DNA of 64,000 nt from Candidatus Scybalocola faecavium (GTDB taxonomy: Bacteria > Bacillota > Clostridia > Lachnospirales > Lachnospiraceae): contig DVFP01000015.1 in the NCBI GenBank assembly GCA_018713145.1, forward strand, positions 62,001 through 126,000, in the 5' to 3' direction. Position 1 is the first letter of the stretch. Each line of letters opens with the position of its first letter. The translations under genes and the position numbers were made by a program. The notes under the pieces were generated by a model. It made no database searches. It saw only the letters and a program-made list of their open reading frames with translations, and was not told the origin of the DNA. Positions 7,761-16,266 of the stretch are shown piece by piece.

Positions 7761-9845
7761 TCAATTCTCTTCTTTCGCGTTTTCAGCAATAACCTTTTCC
7801 TGCACATCTGACGGTGCCTGCTCATAGCGGCTGAAGGAATATGCAAAATCTCCCCGGCCTCCGGTCATGGACCGAAGATCTGTGGAATAGCCGTAAAGCT
7901 GTGCCAGCGGAATATCCGCAACGATCTCTGTCCTTCCGTATTCTGCAGGATTCATACCAAGAACACGGCCTCTGCGCTTGTTAAGATCACCCATAATATC
8001 CCCTGTATAGCTGTCCGGAACATAAACGCTTAAGGAAGCAATGGGCTCTAAAAGAACCGGTGACGCCTGCATAAATGCGCTCTTAAAAGCCTGCTTTGCT
8101 GCTGTCTTAAAGGCCATCTCCGAAGAATCTACCGGATGATAGGAGCCATCAAACAATGTGGCTTTAATACCTACTACAGGATAGCCGGCTAATGGGCCGC
8201 GATTTACCGATTCGGCAATACCTTTCTCTACCGCCGGGAAATAGTTTTTCGGAACAGCGCCGCCTACAACCCGTTCTGCAAATACATACGGCGTCTCCAG
8301 ATCGCCGGATGGCTCAAATTCCATGGCAACATCACCATACTGGCCATGGCCGCCGGACTGTTTCTTATATTTTTCCCGAACAGAAACCTTTTTACGGATC
8401 GTTTCTCTATAAGGAATCCTTGGTTTGGATAAAACGATTTCTACTTTGTATTTGTTAAAAAGTCTGCTTACGACCACATCCAACTGCTGGTCACCAATAC
8501 CGTACAGGAGAGATTGATGATTTTCCGCGTCATTAAATACACGCAGGGTCAGATCCTCTTCCATCATCTTGGAAAGGGCCTGGGAAACCTTGTCTTCATC
8601 CCCCTTGTTCTTTGCCGCATAACGTTTGTATGTATAAGGTGCAGACATTTCCATCTTGTCGATCACCAGAGGATCACTCTTTAAGGATAATGTATCTCCT
8701 GTCCCTGTGTTGCTCAGCTTTGCAATAGCTCCAATATCTCCCGCCTTAAGTTCGGGAACTTCGATCACTTCCTTGCCCCGCATAACAAACAGCTTATTCA
8801 TCTTTTCCTCGGTGTCTTTATCATAATTATAAATCACTGAGTCATTTTTCAATTCGCCGGAGCAAACCTTAATAAGAGAATAGCGGCCAATAAAAGGATC
8901 CACAATAGTCTTAAATACATAAGCGGAAAACGGACGTCTGGAATCGTAATCCACGTTATACTCTTTATCTGTTCTTGGATCCTTGCCAAAGATCTTAATA
9001 TGGTCACGCATAGGCGACGGCAAAAATTCCACACAAGTGGTCAAAAGATTTGCTGAAGCATAGCCTAACAGACCGGAACCGCACTGTACAGGTACAACGC
9101 TGCCTTCATTAACATTAATACGGAGCGCGTCAATGATCTCATCTAATGTAAATTCCTCGCCGCCAAAATACTTGTCCATAAGCTCCTCGCTGGTTTCCGC
9201 CACAGCTTCCAGGAGAGCTTCCCGGCATTCTTCCAGATCCGGCTTAACATCCTCAGGAATATCTCTTGCTTCCCACTTACCGCTGGAAATAAAACGGCGG
9301 CCTGCCATCTTGACCACATTCACTACGCCTGTAAACTTACCGTCCTCATGGATCGGAAGATGGAAAGGCGCGATCTTCTTTCCATACAGCTCTCTCAGCT
9401 GATTAACAACCTTCATGTAATCTGCATGTTCATCATCCATATTTGTCACAAAAATTGTGCGTGGGATGCCATACTTTTCACAGTAATTCCAAGCCTTGAT
9501 GGTACCGGCTTCCACACCTGCTTTTCCTGAAACCACAATAATGGCTGCATCTGCTGCTGATAAAGCTTCCTCGACCTCACCAACAAAATCCATGTATCCG
9601 GGGGTATCTAAAAGATTAATCTTCCAGTATTCCCACTCCAGGGGAACAACCGTCGTGCTGATTGAAAACTTTCTGCGGATTTCCTCTTTATCATAATCAC
9701 TGATCGTGTTTCCATCGTCAACCTTACCCTGACGCTTTGTCACTCCAGCTGCATAAGCCATAGCTTCCACAAGTGTCGTTTTACCGCAGCCGCCGTGTCC
9801 TAAGATCGCAACGTTTCGTATGTCTTGAGTCTTGTATACCTTCAT
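7761..9845 (-). CDS. EF-G-like translation GTPase (FusA2-type)
   Basis: 694 residues from the ATG chosen here; GGAGG lies 8 bases upstream, whereas the upstream ATG would add 21 residues with no ribosome site. Five-domain EF-G layout: P-loop GHGGCGKTT (16-24), G3 DTPGYMDF (80-87), then domain II, III and a domain IV with YRETIRKKVSVREKYKKQSGGHGQYGDV, and a C-terminal domain V. Departures from canonical EF-G: the catalytic His of DTPGHVDF is Tyr84, as in FusA2-type paralogues, and the G4 motif NKMD reads TNMD. It may act in a specialised step (ribosome rescue, recycling or GTPase-poor binding) rather than as the housekeeping translocase. It is transcribed alone, leftward. Confidence 0.85.
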   Translation of the reverse strand: MKVYKTQDIRNVAILGHGGCGKTTLVEAMAYAAGVTKRQGKVDDGNTISDYDKEEIRRKFSISTTVVPLEWEYWKINLLDTPGYMDFVGEVEEALSAADAAIIVVSGKAGVEAGTIKAWNYCEKYGIPRTIFVTNMDDEHADYMKVVNQLRELYGKKIAPFHLPIHEDGKFTGVVNVVKMAGRRFISSGKWEARDIPEDVKPDLEECREALLEAVAETSEELMDKYFGGEEFTLDEIIDALRINVNEGSVVPVQCGSGLLGYASANLLTTCVEFLPSPMRDHIKIFGKDPRTDKEYNVDYDSRRPFSAYVFKTIVDPFIGRYSLIKVCSGELKNDSVIYNYDKDTEEKMNKLFVMRGKEVIEVPELKAGDIGAIAKLSNTGTGDTLSLKSDPLVIDKMEMSAPYTYKRYAAKNKGDEDKVSQALSKMMEEDLTLRVFNDAENHQSLLYGIGDQQLDVVVSRLFNKYKVEIVLSKPRIPYRETIRKKVSVREKYKKQSGGHGQYGDVAMEFEPSGDLETPYVFAERVVGGAVPKNYFPAVEKGIAESVNRGPLAGYPVVGIKATLFDGSYHPVDSSEMAFKTAAKQAFKSAFMQASPVLLEPIASLSVYVPDSYTGDIMGDLNKRRGRVLGMNPAEYGRTEIVADIPLAQLYGYSTDLRSMTGGRGDFAYSFSRYEQAPSDVQEKVIAENAKEEN

Positions 9846-9912
9846 GTCATCTTCCTCCAATACTGTTTTTGATAAGGTTCTGTATGTAAGCAGAAACCAT
9901 GTATACATTTTA

Positions 9913-10330
9913 CTAAATCGTCAGAACTTTTTCAATACTTTTAGTGAAATTAGACAAAGTTCTTGGAGCTGCCCCATGGACAAACTCTATCCCCTCATCC
10001 TTTTTCCAGACAAACATATATTTATTCGCATATACCTCAATCTTTGTCCCATCACCAAAAAGATCTTCTCCTGAAATCTCCCCAATACTGTAAAGGAACT
10101 TTGTGACACCAGCAAGGATCTTTTTGGCACACGGTGCAAAATGCAGCGTATGAAAACGTGGGATGATGGCGTGGTCAGGGGCTTGGCTTTGGCACCTTCC
10201 AGCAGATACATCATAACGGGCAGCCCTTGACTACCCCCAAATACGCCAAAATCCCATTTATGACCGAACTTTGCCCTTTATTCCTGCTTCCACATAGGCA
10301 AAACCTCCCCTCCTCATGGAATCTTCTTGC
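9913..10330 (-). pseudogene. Remnant of an IS1182-family transposase
   Basis: Leftward, frame-shifted conceptual translation gives MYLLEGAKA, then in another frame FHTLHFAPCAKKILAGVTKF and LYSIGEISGEDLFGDGTKIE, VYANKYMFVWKK, ending at a TAG at 9913-9915. These are the pieces of the N-terminal half of IS1182-type transposases (MYLLEG.K.PDHATIARFR, DGTKIEANANKYTFVWKK). The N-terminus, the catalytic C-terminal half and any intact reading frame are missing. The upstream limit is uncertain because homology fades before position 10330. No inverted terminal repeats could be identified. Confidence 0.7.
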
Positions 10331-10369
10331 AATTTCCCCCCACAAATGCTAACATTTTACAAAGAAAGC

Positions 10370-10440
10370 CCCGCCAAGTGACCGGACAGACGGCATGCTT
10401 GCTTGCACGGATGACCGGGCATTTGGCGGGCCAGACGGTA
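10370..10440. repeat. Imperfect inverted repeat upstream of tyrA
   Basis: CCCGCCAAGTGACCGG (10370-10385) faces CCGGGCATTTGGCGGG (10425-10440); the arms pair with two mismatches and the loop contains further short pairing (CATGC/GCACG). It ends about 25 bases before the tyrA ribosome site. No T-run follows it, so it is not an obvious terminator; a leader structure or mobile palindromic element is possible. Confidence 0.55.
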
Positions 10441-10465
10441 TAAATTTATTCTGGAGGATATACAT

Positions 10466-11569
10466 ATGACCATTTCAACCATAGGCTTTGCCGGTCTCGG
10501 TCTGATCGGCGGCTCTATCGCAAAAGCCATCCGCCGGGTACACCCGGATATGAAGATCATTGCTTTTGATACAGACCGGGACAGTCTTACCGCAGCCTTG
10601 CTGGATAAAACTCTAAATCAGGCCCACGACCATCTTTCCGAAGCATTTTCCCAATGTGACCTGATTTTTTTATGTGCCCCTGTCAACAATAATGTAGGAA
10701 ATTTAAAGATTCTGAAAAACATCACCGGCGGCCAATGTATTTTTACAGATGTAGGCAGCGTCAAAACTCCTATTCACCAACAAGTTGCAGCCCTGGGCAT
10801 GGAGGACTGTTTTATCGGAGGCCATCCCATGGCAGGCTCGGAAAAAAGCGGCTACAGCCATGCCAGCGACCGGCTTTTGGAAAATGCTTACTATATTCTT
10901 ACTCCATCAGACAGCGTATCCGAGGAAAAGGTGGAAGCTGTATCCGAGCTGGTCCGCTCCATCAGTGCCCTTCCTGTCGTATTGGATCCCCAACGCCACG
11001 ACTATATTACAGCAGCCATCAGCCATCTGCCCCATATGATCGCCTACACTTTAGTCAACCTTGTCCGGGATTCGGATGACGCGCAGCAGCATATGCGCAT
11101 GTTAGCTGCCGGAGGCTTTAAAGATATTACCCGTATCGCTTCCTCTTCCCCGGTGATGTGGCAGCAGATCTGCGATGAAAACCGGGATCATCTTTTAAAA
11201 ATCATGGAGCAGTATATAGAAAGCCTCCAACAGGTTGCCCATTCGATCCAAAAAGGGGAAAAAGACCATCTCCTTGAACTTTTCGGCCAGGCGAAGGACT
11301 ATAGGGACTCTATTCCAAAATCCAAAGCCAAGGGCAGCCTTCGTCCGGCATATGAAATCTATGTGGACATTATCGACGAATCCGGAGCCATTGCCACTAT
11401 TGCCACTATTCTTGCCACTAACGGCATCAGCATTAAAAATATCGGCATTGTCCATAACCGGGAATTCCAGGAGGGCGTCCTGCGCATTGAATTTTATGAA
11501 GAAGATGCCGTTGACAAAGCGGTGACCCATTTAAGGAAGTTCCATTATACCGTTTACGAAAGGAATTAG
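10466..11569 (+). CDS. tyrA: Prephenate dehydrogenase with C-terminal ACT domain
   Basis: 367 residues. TyrA oxidatively decarboxylates prephenate to 4-hydroxyphenylpyruvate for tyrosine. Seen: the Rossmann NAD(P) motif GLGLIGGSIAKAI near residue 9, the substrate loop GGHPMAGSEKSGY, and the HLPHMIAYTLV helix with the catalytic-site His. Residues ~297-367 form an ACT domain (YEIYVDIIDESGAIATIATI), the usual amino-acid sensor, so feedback inhibition by tyrosine is likely. GGAGG lies 8 bases before the ATG. The stop is 1-4 bases from aroA, so both form an operon. Confidence 0.94.
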   Translation: MTISTIGFAGLGLIGGSIAKAIRRVHPDMKIIAFDTDRDSLTAALLDKTLNQAHDHLSEAFSQCDLIFLCAPVNNNVGNLKILKNITGGQCIFTDVGSVKTPIHQQVAALGMEDCFIGGHPMAGSEKSGYSHASDRLLENAYYILTPSDSVSEEKVEAVSELVRSISALPVVLDPQRHDYITAAISHLPHMIAYTLVNLVRDSDDAQQHMRMLAAGGFKDITRIASSSPVMWQQICDENRDHLLKIMEQYIESLQQVAHSIQKGEKDHLLELFGQAKDYRDSIPKSKAKGSLRPAYEIYVDIIDESGAIATIATILATNGISIKNIGIVHNREFQEGVLRIEFYEEDAVDKAVTHLRKFHYTVYERN

Positions 11570-11573
11570 TATT

Positions 11574-12875
11574 ATGATCATTCATCCAGTCCGCCGTCTC
11601 AGAGGCGAAATCACAGTCCCGGGAGATAAGTCCATCTCCCATCGAAGCATTATGCTCGGAGCCCTGGCCAAAGGGACAACGACAGTGACCCATTTTCTTG
11701 AAGGGGCAGATTGCCTTTCCTCCATTGAATGTTTTAGAGCGTTAGGGGTGTCTGTAGAAAATGATCCGGTACAAAAAATTGTCCGTATCCAGGGCCGGGG
11801 GCTTCACGGTCTCCAGGCTCCAAAACAAACCCTGGATGCCGGCAACAGCGGCACCACCACCCGTCTGATCTCCGGCATTTTATCCGCTCAGCCGTTTACC
11901 ACTATCCTTACCGGAGACGCTTCCATCCAAAAACGTCCCATGAAGCGGATCATCACCCCTTTATCTATGATGGGCGCTCATATTGAAAGCCTTAATGGAA
12001 ATGACTGTGCTCCGTTAAAAATTACCGGAGCCGGCCTCCATGGCATAAACTACACTTCTCCGGTAGCTTCTGCCCAGGTAAAATCTGCCATTTTACTTGC
12101 AGGACTTTATGCTGACAGTCAAACATCCGTCACAGAACCGGCGTTGTCCAGAAATCACAGCGAGCTTATGCTGACTGCCTATGGCGCCCATGTTTCTCAC
12201 AAGAAAAATTCTGATGGAAGCCATAAAATTTCCATTGAACCGGCCGAGGAGCTTTATGCCAGGGATATACAGGTTCCGGGAGATATATCTTCTGCAGCCT
12301 ACTTTATTGCTGCCGGACTTATTGTTCCGGACGCATCAGTTACAGTAAAAAATGTCGGTATTAATCCTACCCGGGACGGGATCCTTCAGGTCTGCCGGGC
12401 CATGGGTGCCCGTATAAACGTGGAAAACATCCATAACGAAGGAGCTGAGCCTGTGGCGGACATTACCGTATCCTCCAGCAGTCTTCAGGGTACAGTCATT
12501 GGCGGGGATCTGATTCCTACCCTTATTGACGAAATCCCGGTGATTGCCGTCCTTGCATGTTTTGCCCGGGGAACGACCATTATAAAAGATGCTCAGGAGC
12601 TTAAGGTAAAGGAATCCAACCGAATTGATACAGTGGTGGAGGCTTTATCTGCTATGGGTGCGGATATTACCGCCACAGAAGACGGCATGATCATTCATGG
12701 CGGGCATCCTTTACATGGGGCGAACATTCAAAGTCATGACGATCATCGGATCGCTATGGCTCTCGCCATCGCTGCTATGAACAGTGAAGGCCCTGTAGAA
12801 ATTTCCGGTGCAGACTGTATCCGCATCTCCTATCCGGAATTTTTCACGGATCTGAAACAGCTGACAAATGCCTGA
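11574..12875 (+). CDS. aroA: 3-phosphoshikimate 1-carboxyvinyltransferase (EPSP synthase)
   Basis: 433 residues, normal length. AroA joins phosphoenolpyruvate to shikimate 3-phosphate in the shikimate pathway. Seen: PGDKSISHRSIMLGALAKG with the substrate-binding Lys and Ser/Arg, the LDAGNSGTTTRLISG loop, KRPMKRIITPLSMMGA, DEIPVIAVLACFARG, and the C-terminal KVKESNRID and DDHRIAMALAIA. The PEP-loop reads GNSGTTTRL rather than GNAGTAMRP, as in the class II-like enzymes of Gram-positive bacteria, which tend to tolerate glyphosate better (inference). Second gene of the tyrA-aroA operon. Confidence 0.96.
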   Translation: MIIHPVRRLRGEITVPGDKSISHRSIMLGALAKGTTTVTHFLEGADCLSSIECFRALGVSVENDPVQKIVRIQGRGLHGLQAPKQTLDAGNSGTTTRLISGILSAQPFTTILTGDASIQKRPMKRIITPLSMMGAHIESLNGNDCAPLKITGAGLHGINYTSPVASAQVKSAILLAGLYADSQTSVTEPALSRNHSELMLTAYGAHVSHKKNSDGSHKISIEPAEELYARDIQVPGDISSAAYFIAAGLIVPDASVTVKNVGINPTRDGILQVCRAMGARINVENIHNEGAEPVADITVSSSSLQGTVIGGDLIPTLIDEIPVIAVLACFARGTTIIKDAQELKVKESNRIDTVVEALSAMGADITATEDGMIIHGGHPLHGANIQSHDDHRIAMALAIAAMNSEGPVEISGADCIRISYPEFFTDLKQLTNA

Positions 12876-12911
12876 AAATCCGGCAAATTTATGATAAATC
12901 TATAACGATTC

Positions 12912-12950
12912 CCGGCAGCTATTACCATTAATATAGCTGCCGGATTCCTT
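12912..12950 (+). terminator. Terminator after aroA
   Basis: CCGGCAGCTA (12912-12921) pairs with TAGCTGCCGG (12934-12943), followed by ATTCCTTTT. Ends the tyrA-aroA transcript. Between here and the promoter at 13076 I see only AT-rich sequence with no supported gene. Confidence 0.8.
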
Positions 12951-13075
12951 TTAGGTAAAAAACATGTCTTTCGCAGATTTTCATACATAAATTCCAATCT
13001 TATTGAAAATTGTCCAGATTTATTCTCTGTTTTTCACAAATTTGTTCATCGTGTTGTATTTTTCACAAAACCGTA

Positions 13076-13103
13076 TTGAAAAAAATCCAGAAATGTCTAT
13101 AAT
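13076..13103 (+). promoter_or_regulatory. Sigma-A promoter of the alcohol dehydrogenase gene
   Basis: TTGAAA (13076-13081) and TATAAT (13098-13103) with a 16-bp spacer. Upstream, TTTTTCACAAA occurs twice in 30 bp (near 13030 and 13060), which could be binding-site halves but does not fit a complete Rex box. The leader to the ATG is about 200 bases and includes the duplicated segment at 13200. Confidence 0.65.
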
Positions 13104-13199
13104 AGAAATTGTCAAAAAAATATCAATCATAACAGTTCAGATAACCAACTGTTACGATCAGTCCCTGCAAAAAGCAGAGATAATACAGGGGAGAAGGAT

Positions 13200-13302
13200 C
13201 CCTAAAGGGATACCCATATGGCCTTAAAAAGATGGCCAAGAAGGAGGAAACCCCTAAAGGGATACCCATATGGCCTTAAAAAGATGGCCAAGAAGGAGGA
13301 AA
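13200..13302 (+). repeat. Tandem 52-bp duplication carrying the ribosome site
   Basis: Positions 13200-13250 and 13252-13302 are identical over 51 bases (period 52). Each unit holds CCCTAAAGGG, an inverted repeat TGGCC/GGCCA, and AAGAAGGAGG. The second unit supplies the ribosome site of the gene at 13312; the first has a spare copy upstream. Confidence 0.95.
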
Positions 13303-13311
13303 TTAGTAATT

Positions 13312-14502
13312 ATGGCACGTTTTACTTTACCGAGAGATTTGTATCATGGAAAAGGAGCTTTAGCAGAGCTTAAAAATTTAACCGGAAAAAAAGCCGTTGT
13401 TGTTGTCGGCGGCGGTTCCATGAAACGCTTTGGATTCTTAGATAAAGCTGTAAACTATTTAAAGGAAGCCGGCATGGAAGTGGCATTATTTGAAAATGTT
13501 GAGCCGGATCCAAGTGTTGATACTGTTATGAAAGGTGCAAAAATGATGCAGGAATTTGGACCGGACTGGATCGTTGCCATGGGCGGCGGATCCCCTATTG
13601 ATGCTGCAAAGGCTATGTGGGTATTTTATGAATATCCCGATACATCCTTTGAGGATCTGATCACTCCGTTTTCATTCCCTACACTCCGTACAAAAGCTCA
13701 TTTCTGCGCTATTCCATCAACTTCCGGTACAGCTACAGAAGTTACAGCTTTCAGCGTGATCACAGACTATAATAAGGGAATCAAGTATCCGCTGGCTGAC
13801 TTTAACATTACTCCCGACGTAGCGATCGTTGATCCGGAACTGGCTGAAACAATGCCTGCAAAACTTACTGCTCACACAGGAATGGATGCGCTGACTCATG
13901 CGATCGAAGCTTATGTATCTACGATGCATTGTGATTACACAGATCCGTTGGCCCTTCATGCAATCAAGATGATCCACAATGATCTGAAGAAATCCTATGA
14001 TGGAGATATGGACGCCCGTGACCGTATGCATAACGCTCAGTGCCTGGCTGGTATGGCATTTTCCAATGCCCTTTTAGGTATCGTTCATTCCATGGCCCAT
14101 AAAACCGGTGCCGCTTACAGCGGCGGACATATTGTTCATGGCTGCGCAAATGCTATGTATCTTCCAAGAGTTATCCAGTACAACGCAAAGGTAGAATCTG
14201 CTGCTGTACGTTATGCTGAAATTGCAGACTTTATCCAGCTTGGCGGAAATACTGTTGAGGAAAAAGTTGCTGCTCTTGTTGCTGAGATCAAAGCCATGAA
14301 CGAGGCCTTAAATATTCCAAAATGTATTAAGGACTATGAAGGCGGTATTATTGACGAAAAAGAATTTATGGATAAATTATCCCAAGTTGCCACATTGGCT
14401 ATTGGCGATGCCTGCACAGGTTCCAACCCGAGGATCCCGTCTCAGGAAGATATGGAAAAACTGTTAAAAGCATGCTACTACGGAGAAGATGTTGATTTCT
14501 GA
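13312..14502 (+). CDS. Iron-containing alcohol dehydrogenase
   Basis: 396 residues from the ATG at 13312 (MARFTLPRDLYHGKGAL); an in-frame ATG 14 codons earlier lies inside the duplicated leader and its extra residues are not family-like. Type III alcohol dehydrogenase: NAD(P) loop GGGSPIDAAKAMW, TSGTATEVTAFSVI, metal-ligand region HTGMDALTHAIEAYVS and HSMAHKTGAA...GGHIVHGCANA with the conserved His ligands. Such enzymes reduce aldehydes to alcohols during fermentation; the substrate (ethanol, butanol or a diol) cannot be read from sequence. Own promoter and terminator, so a single-gene unit. Confidence 0.93.
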   Translation: MARFTLPRDLYHGKGALAELKNLTGKKAVVVVGGGSMKRFGFLDKAVNYLKEAGMEVALFENVEPDPSVDTVMKGAKMMQEFGPDWIVAMGGGSPIDAAKAMWVFYEYPDTSFEDLITPFSFPTLRTKAHFCAIPSTSGTATEVTAFSVITDYNKGIKYPLADFNITPDVAIVDPELAETMPAKLTAHTGMDALTHAIEAYVSTMHCDYTDPLALHAIKMIHNDLKKSYDGDMDARDRMHNAQCLAGMAFSNALLGIVHSMAHKTGAAYSGGHIVHGCANAMYLPRVIQYNAKVESAAVRYAEIADFIQLGGNTVEEKVAALVAEIKAMNEALNIPKCIKDYEGGIIDEKEFMDKLSQVATLAIGDACTGSNPRIPSQEDMEKLLKACYYGEDVDF

Positions 14503-14566
14503 TCCACATCTCCCATTCCCTAAAAAGGCATATTGCCTGAATCATATTTTGTAAATTTCCACATAG

Positions 14567-14615
14567 AAAGGGCTGAGAAGAGGAGGAAAATGCTCCGTCT
14601 CTCAGCCCTTTTTGT
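14567..14615. terminator. Terminator after the alcohol dehydrogenase, shared with the convergent MATE gene
   Basis: AAAGGGCTGAGA (14567-14578) pairs with TCTCAGCCCTTT (14599-14610), followed by TTTTTG on the plus strand; on the minus strand the T-run is weaker. Confidence 0.8.
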
Positions 14616-14655
14616 GGTTATAGCAGTTTTTTCGGACAGTATAGCCCTTGTCCCA

Positions 14656-16047
14656 TCATATAACATTAAACCGTTTCCAGGTGCCCTTACGGAATCGTAC
14701 CCAGAAAAATACGGAGCGGATGACCCAGTCCAGGCACATAGCAAAGGCGATCCCAATCACGCCCATATTCAGCCATATGCCAAAAGCTATGGAAAATACT
14801 ACACGGCATCCGATCGTGGAAAATACGCTCACATACATGGTAAACCGCACATCTCCCGCTGCCCTCAGCCCGTTTGATAAAGCACCGGATAAAGGATAAA
14901 AGCAGGCATTAAACACATTGTGGATCACGATCAAAATAAATACCAGCCGGGTGCCTTCCTCAGAAAGGGCATAACCTCTAAGGATCAACGGCGATACGAC
15001 CAGGATCAGCGTATTCCATAAAATAGACGTTATAAATGTGATCCGAAGAAGCTTTTTCATATAATACTGAGCTGCGTCCCTGTCCCCTGAGCCCATACAC
15101 TGTCCTACTACGGTTACAAAAGCCAGTCCCAGAGCCGTTCCCATAAGGGCCGCCATTGACCAAAAGCTTTGGGCCACACCATTGGCCGCAATCTGTACAG
15201 TGCCGAATAAAGCGGTAATGCTGCTTAAGGCTACTTTTGCCAACTGAAACAGTCCATTCTCAATACCGTTTGGCACGGCGATACTTAAAATCCTTCGGAT
15301 CATTCGTCCTTTCCAGGCAAAAATGCTCTTTATTTCCAGCCACACTTCATTTTTCCTCTGAAAACATAAAGCTGTCATTACTACGGCAGAAAAAACTCTG
15401 GCTGCAAGGGACGGATAAGCAACGCCTGCCACGCCTCCATGCAGGATAAAAACACCGATGGCATTTCCCGCAACATTGATCACATTGGAGACCACTGAAA
15501 TATACATAGTCGCGCTGGTTTTCCCCATGCTCCGGTACATCGCCGCCCCTGCATTATAAATAGCCAGCGCCGGATAAGAATAAGCGGAAATCCTAAGGTA
15601 AGTGACACAGGCATCCATAACATCCCCTTCTACTTCTCCAAACAAAAGTCTTAAAAGAGGACGGTTAAAAATCAGCACCAGGACCGTCACAGCCACGGAA
15701 AAAACCACAGAAATCATCATAAGCTGTCCGGAAGATAAGCAGCCTTTCTCCTGATCCCTGCTGCCGATATACTGGCTTACCACCACCGCTCCTCCGGCAG
15801 CTAACGCGGAAAAAAGAAAAATAAATACCGTGTTAAACATATTTACAAGGGAAACCCCCGAAACAGCCGCTTCTCCTGCATAGCTGACCATAAAGGTATC
15901 TGCCACACCTACTAAAACAGCCAGCAGCTGCTCAAAAAATAATGGAACAATAAGCTTTTTCAGATCTTTGTTTGAAAAAATCTTTCTTTCTGACGGAATC
16001 TGCTCCTTTGGTTCTATAAGACGCTCCGCCCATACTGATACTTTCAC
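14656..16047 (-). CDS. MATE family efflux transporter
   Basis: 463 residues with about 12 membrane helices in the two six-helix halves of MATE transporters. The first half starts LKKLIVPLFFEQLLAVLVGVADTFMVSYAG and continues SVVSNVINVAGN; the second half starts RRILSIAVPNGIENGLFQLAK. I chose the GTG at 16047, which has GGAGGAG 6 bases upstream, over the ATG at 16110, whose codon overlaps a TATAAT that looks like the promoter -10 (16109-16114). Probably a Na+- or H+-driven exporter of unknown substrate in the cytoplasmic membrane. Convergent with the alcohol dehydrogenase. Confidence 0.9.
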   Translation of the reverse strand: MKVSVWAERLIEPKEQIPSERKIFSNKDLKKLIVPLFFEQLLAVLVGVADTFMVSYAGEAAVSGVSLVNMFNTVFIFLFSALAAGGAVVVSQYIGSRDQEKGCLSSGQLMMISVVFSVAVTVLVLIFNRPLLRLLFGEVEGDVMDACVTYLRISAYSYPALAIYNAGAAMYRSMGKTSATMYISVVSNVINVAGNAIGVFILHGGVAGVAYPSLAARVFSAVVMTALCFQRKNEVWLEIKSIFAWKGRMIRRILSIAVPNGIENGLFQLAKVALSSITALFGTVQIAANGVAQSFWSMAALMGTALGLAFVTVVGQCMGSGDRDAAQYYMKKLLRITFITSILWNTLILVVSPLILRGYALSEEGTRLVFILIVIHNVFNACFYPLSGALSNGLRAAGDVRFTMYVSVFSTIGCRVVFSIAFGIWLNMGVIGIAFAMCLDWVIRSVFFWVRFRKGTWKRFNVI

Positions 16048-16180
16048 TTTATCTCCTCCATAACAACGGATCCGGGGGCCTGCCTCCATCCCTGAAATTT
16101 CTATGGCCATTATACAAAAAAGTCCCGGCCAAGTCTAATACCCCCTAAACATACTCATAAATACAGTAAAAGCATGGCTA

Positions 16181-16240
16181 AAAAATACCGGCAGCAGGCC
16201 AAAGGACCGCAAAAATGCGCTCCATCGGCCTGCCGCCGGC
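16181..16240 (-). terminator. Terminator after the PHP-domain gene
   Basis: CCGGCAGCAGGCC (16188-16200) faces GGCCTGCCGCCGG (16227-16239) with one mismatch, and the leftward strand runs into TATTTTTTAG. It ends the transcript that includes the PHP gene at 16267. Confidence 0.75.
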
Positions 16241-16266
16241 AGAAAGTCAGCATGAATTTATAAATT

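Noticed and set aside
13025-13075. Possible Rex operator from TTTTTCACAAA repeats
   Set aside because: The two copies are direct, not inverted, and neither gives TTGTTAA-N4-TTAACAA within two mismatches.
13003-13227. 74-codon open frame upstream of the alcohol dehydrogenase
   Set aside because: It covers the promoter and enters the tandem repeat, has no ribosome site and an AT-driven composition; leader sequence is the better explanation.
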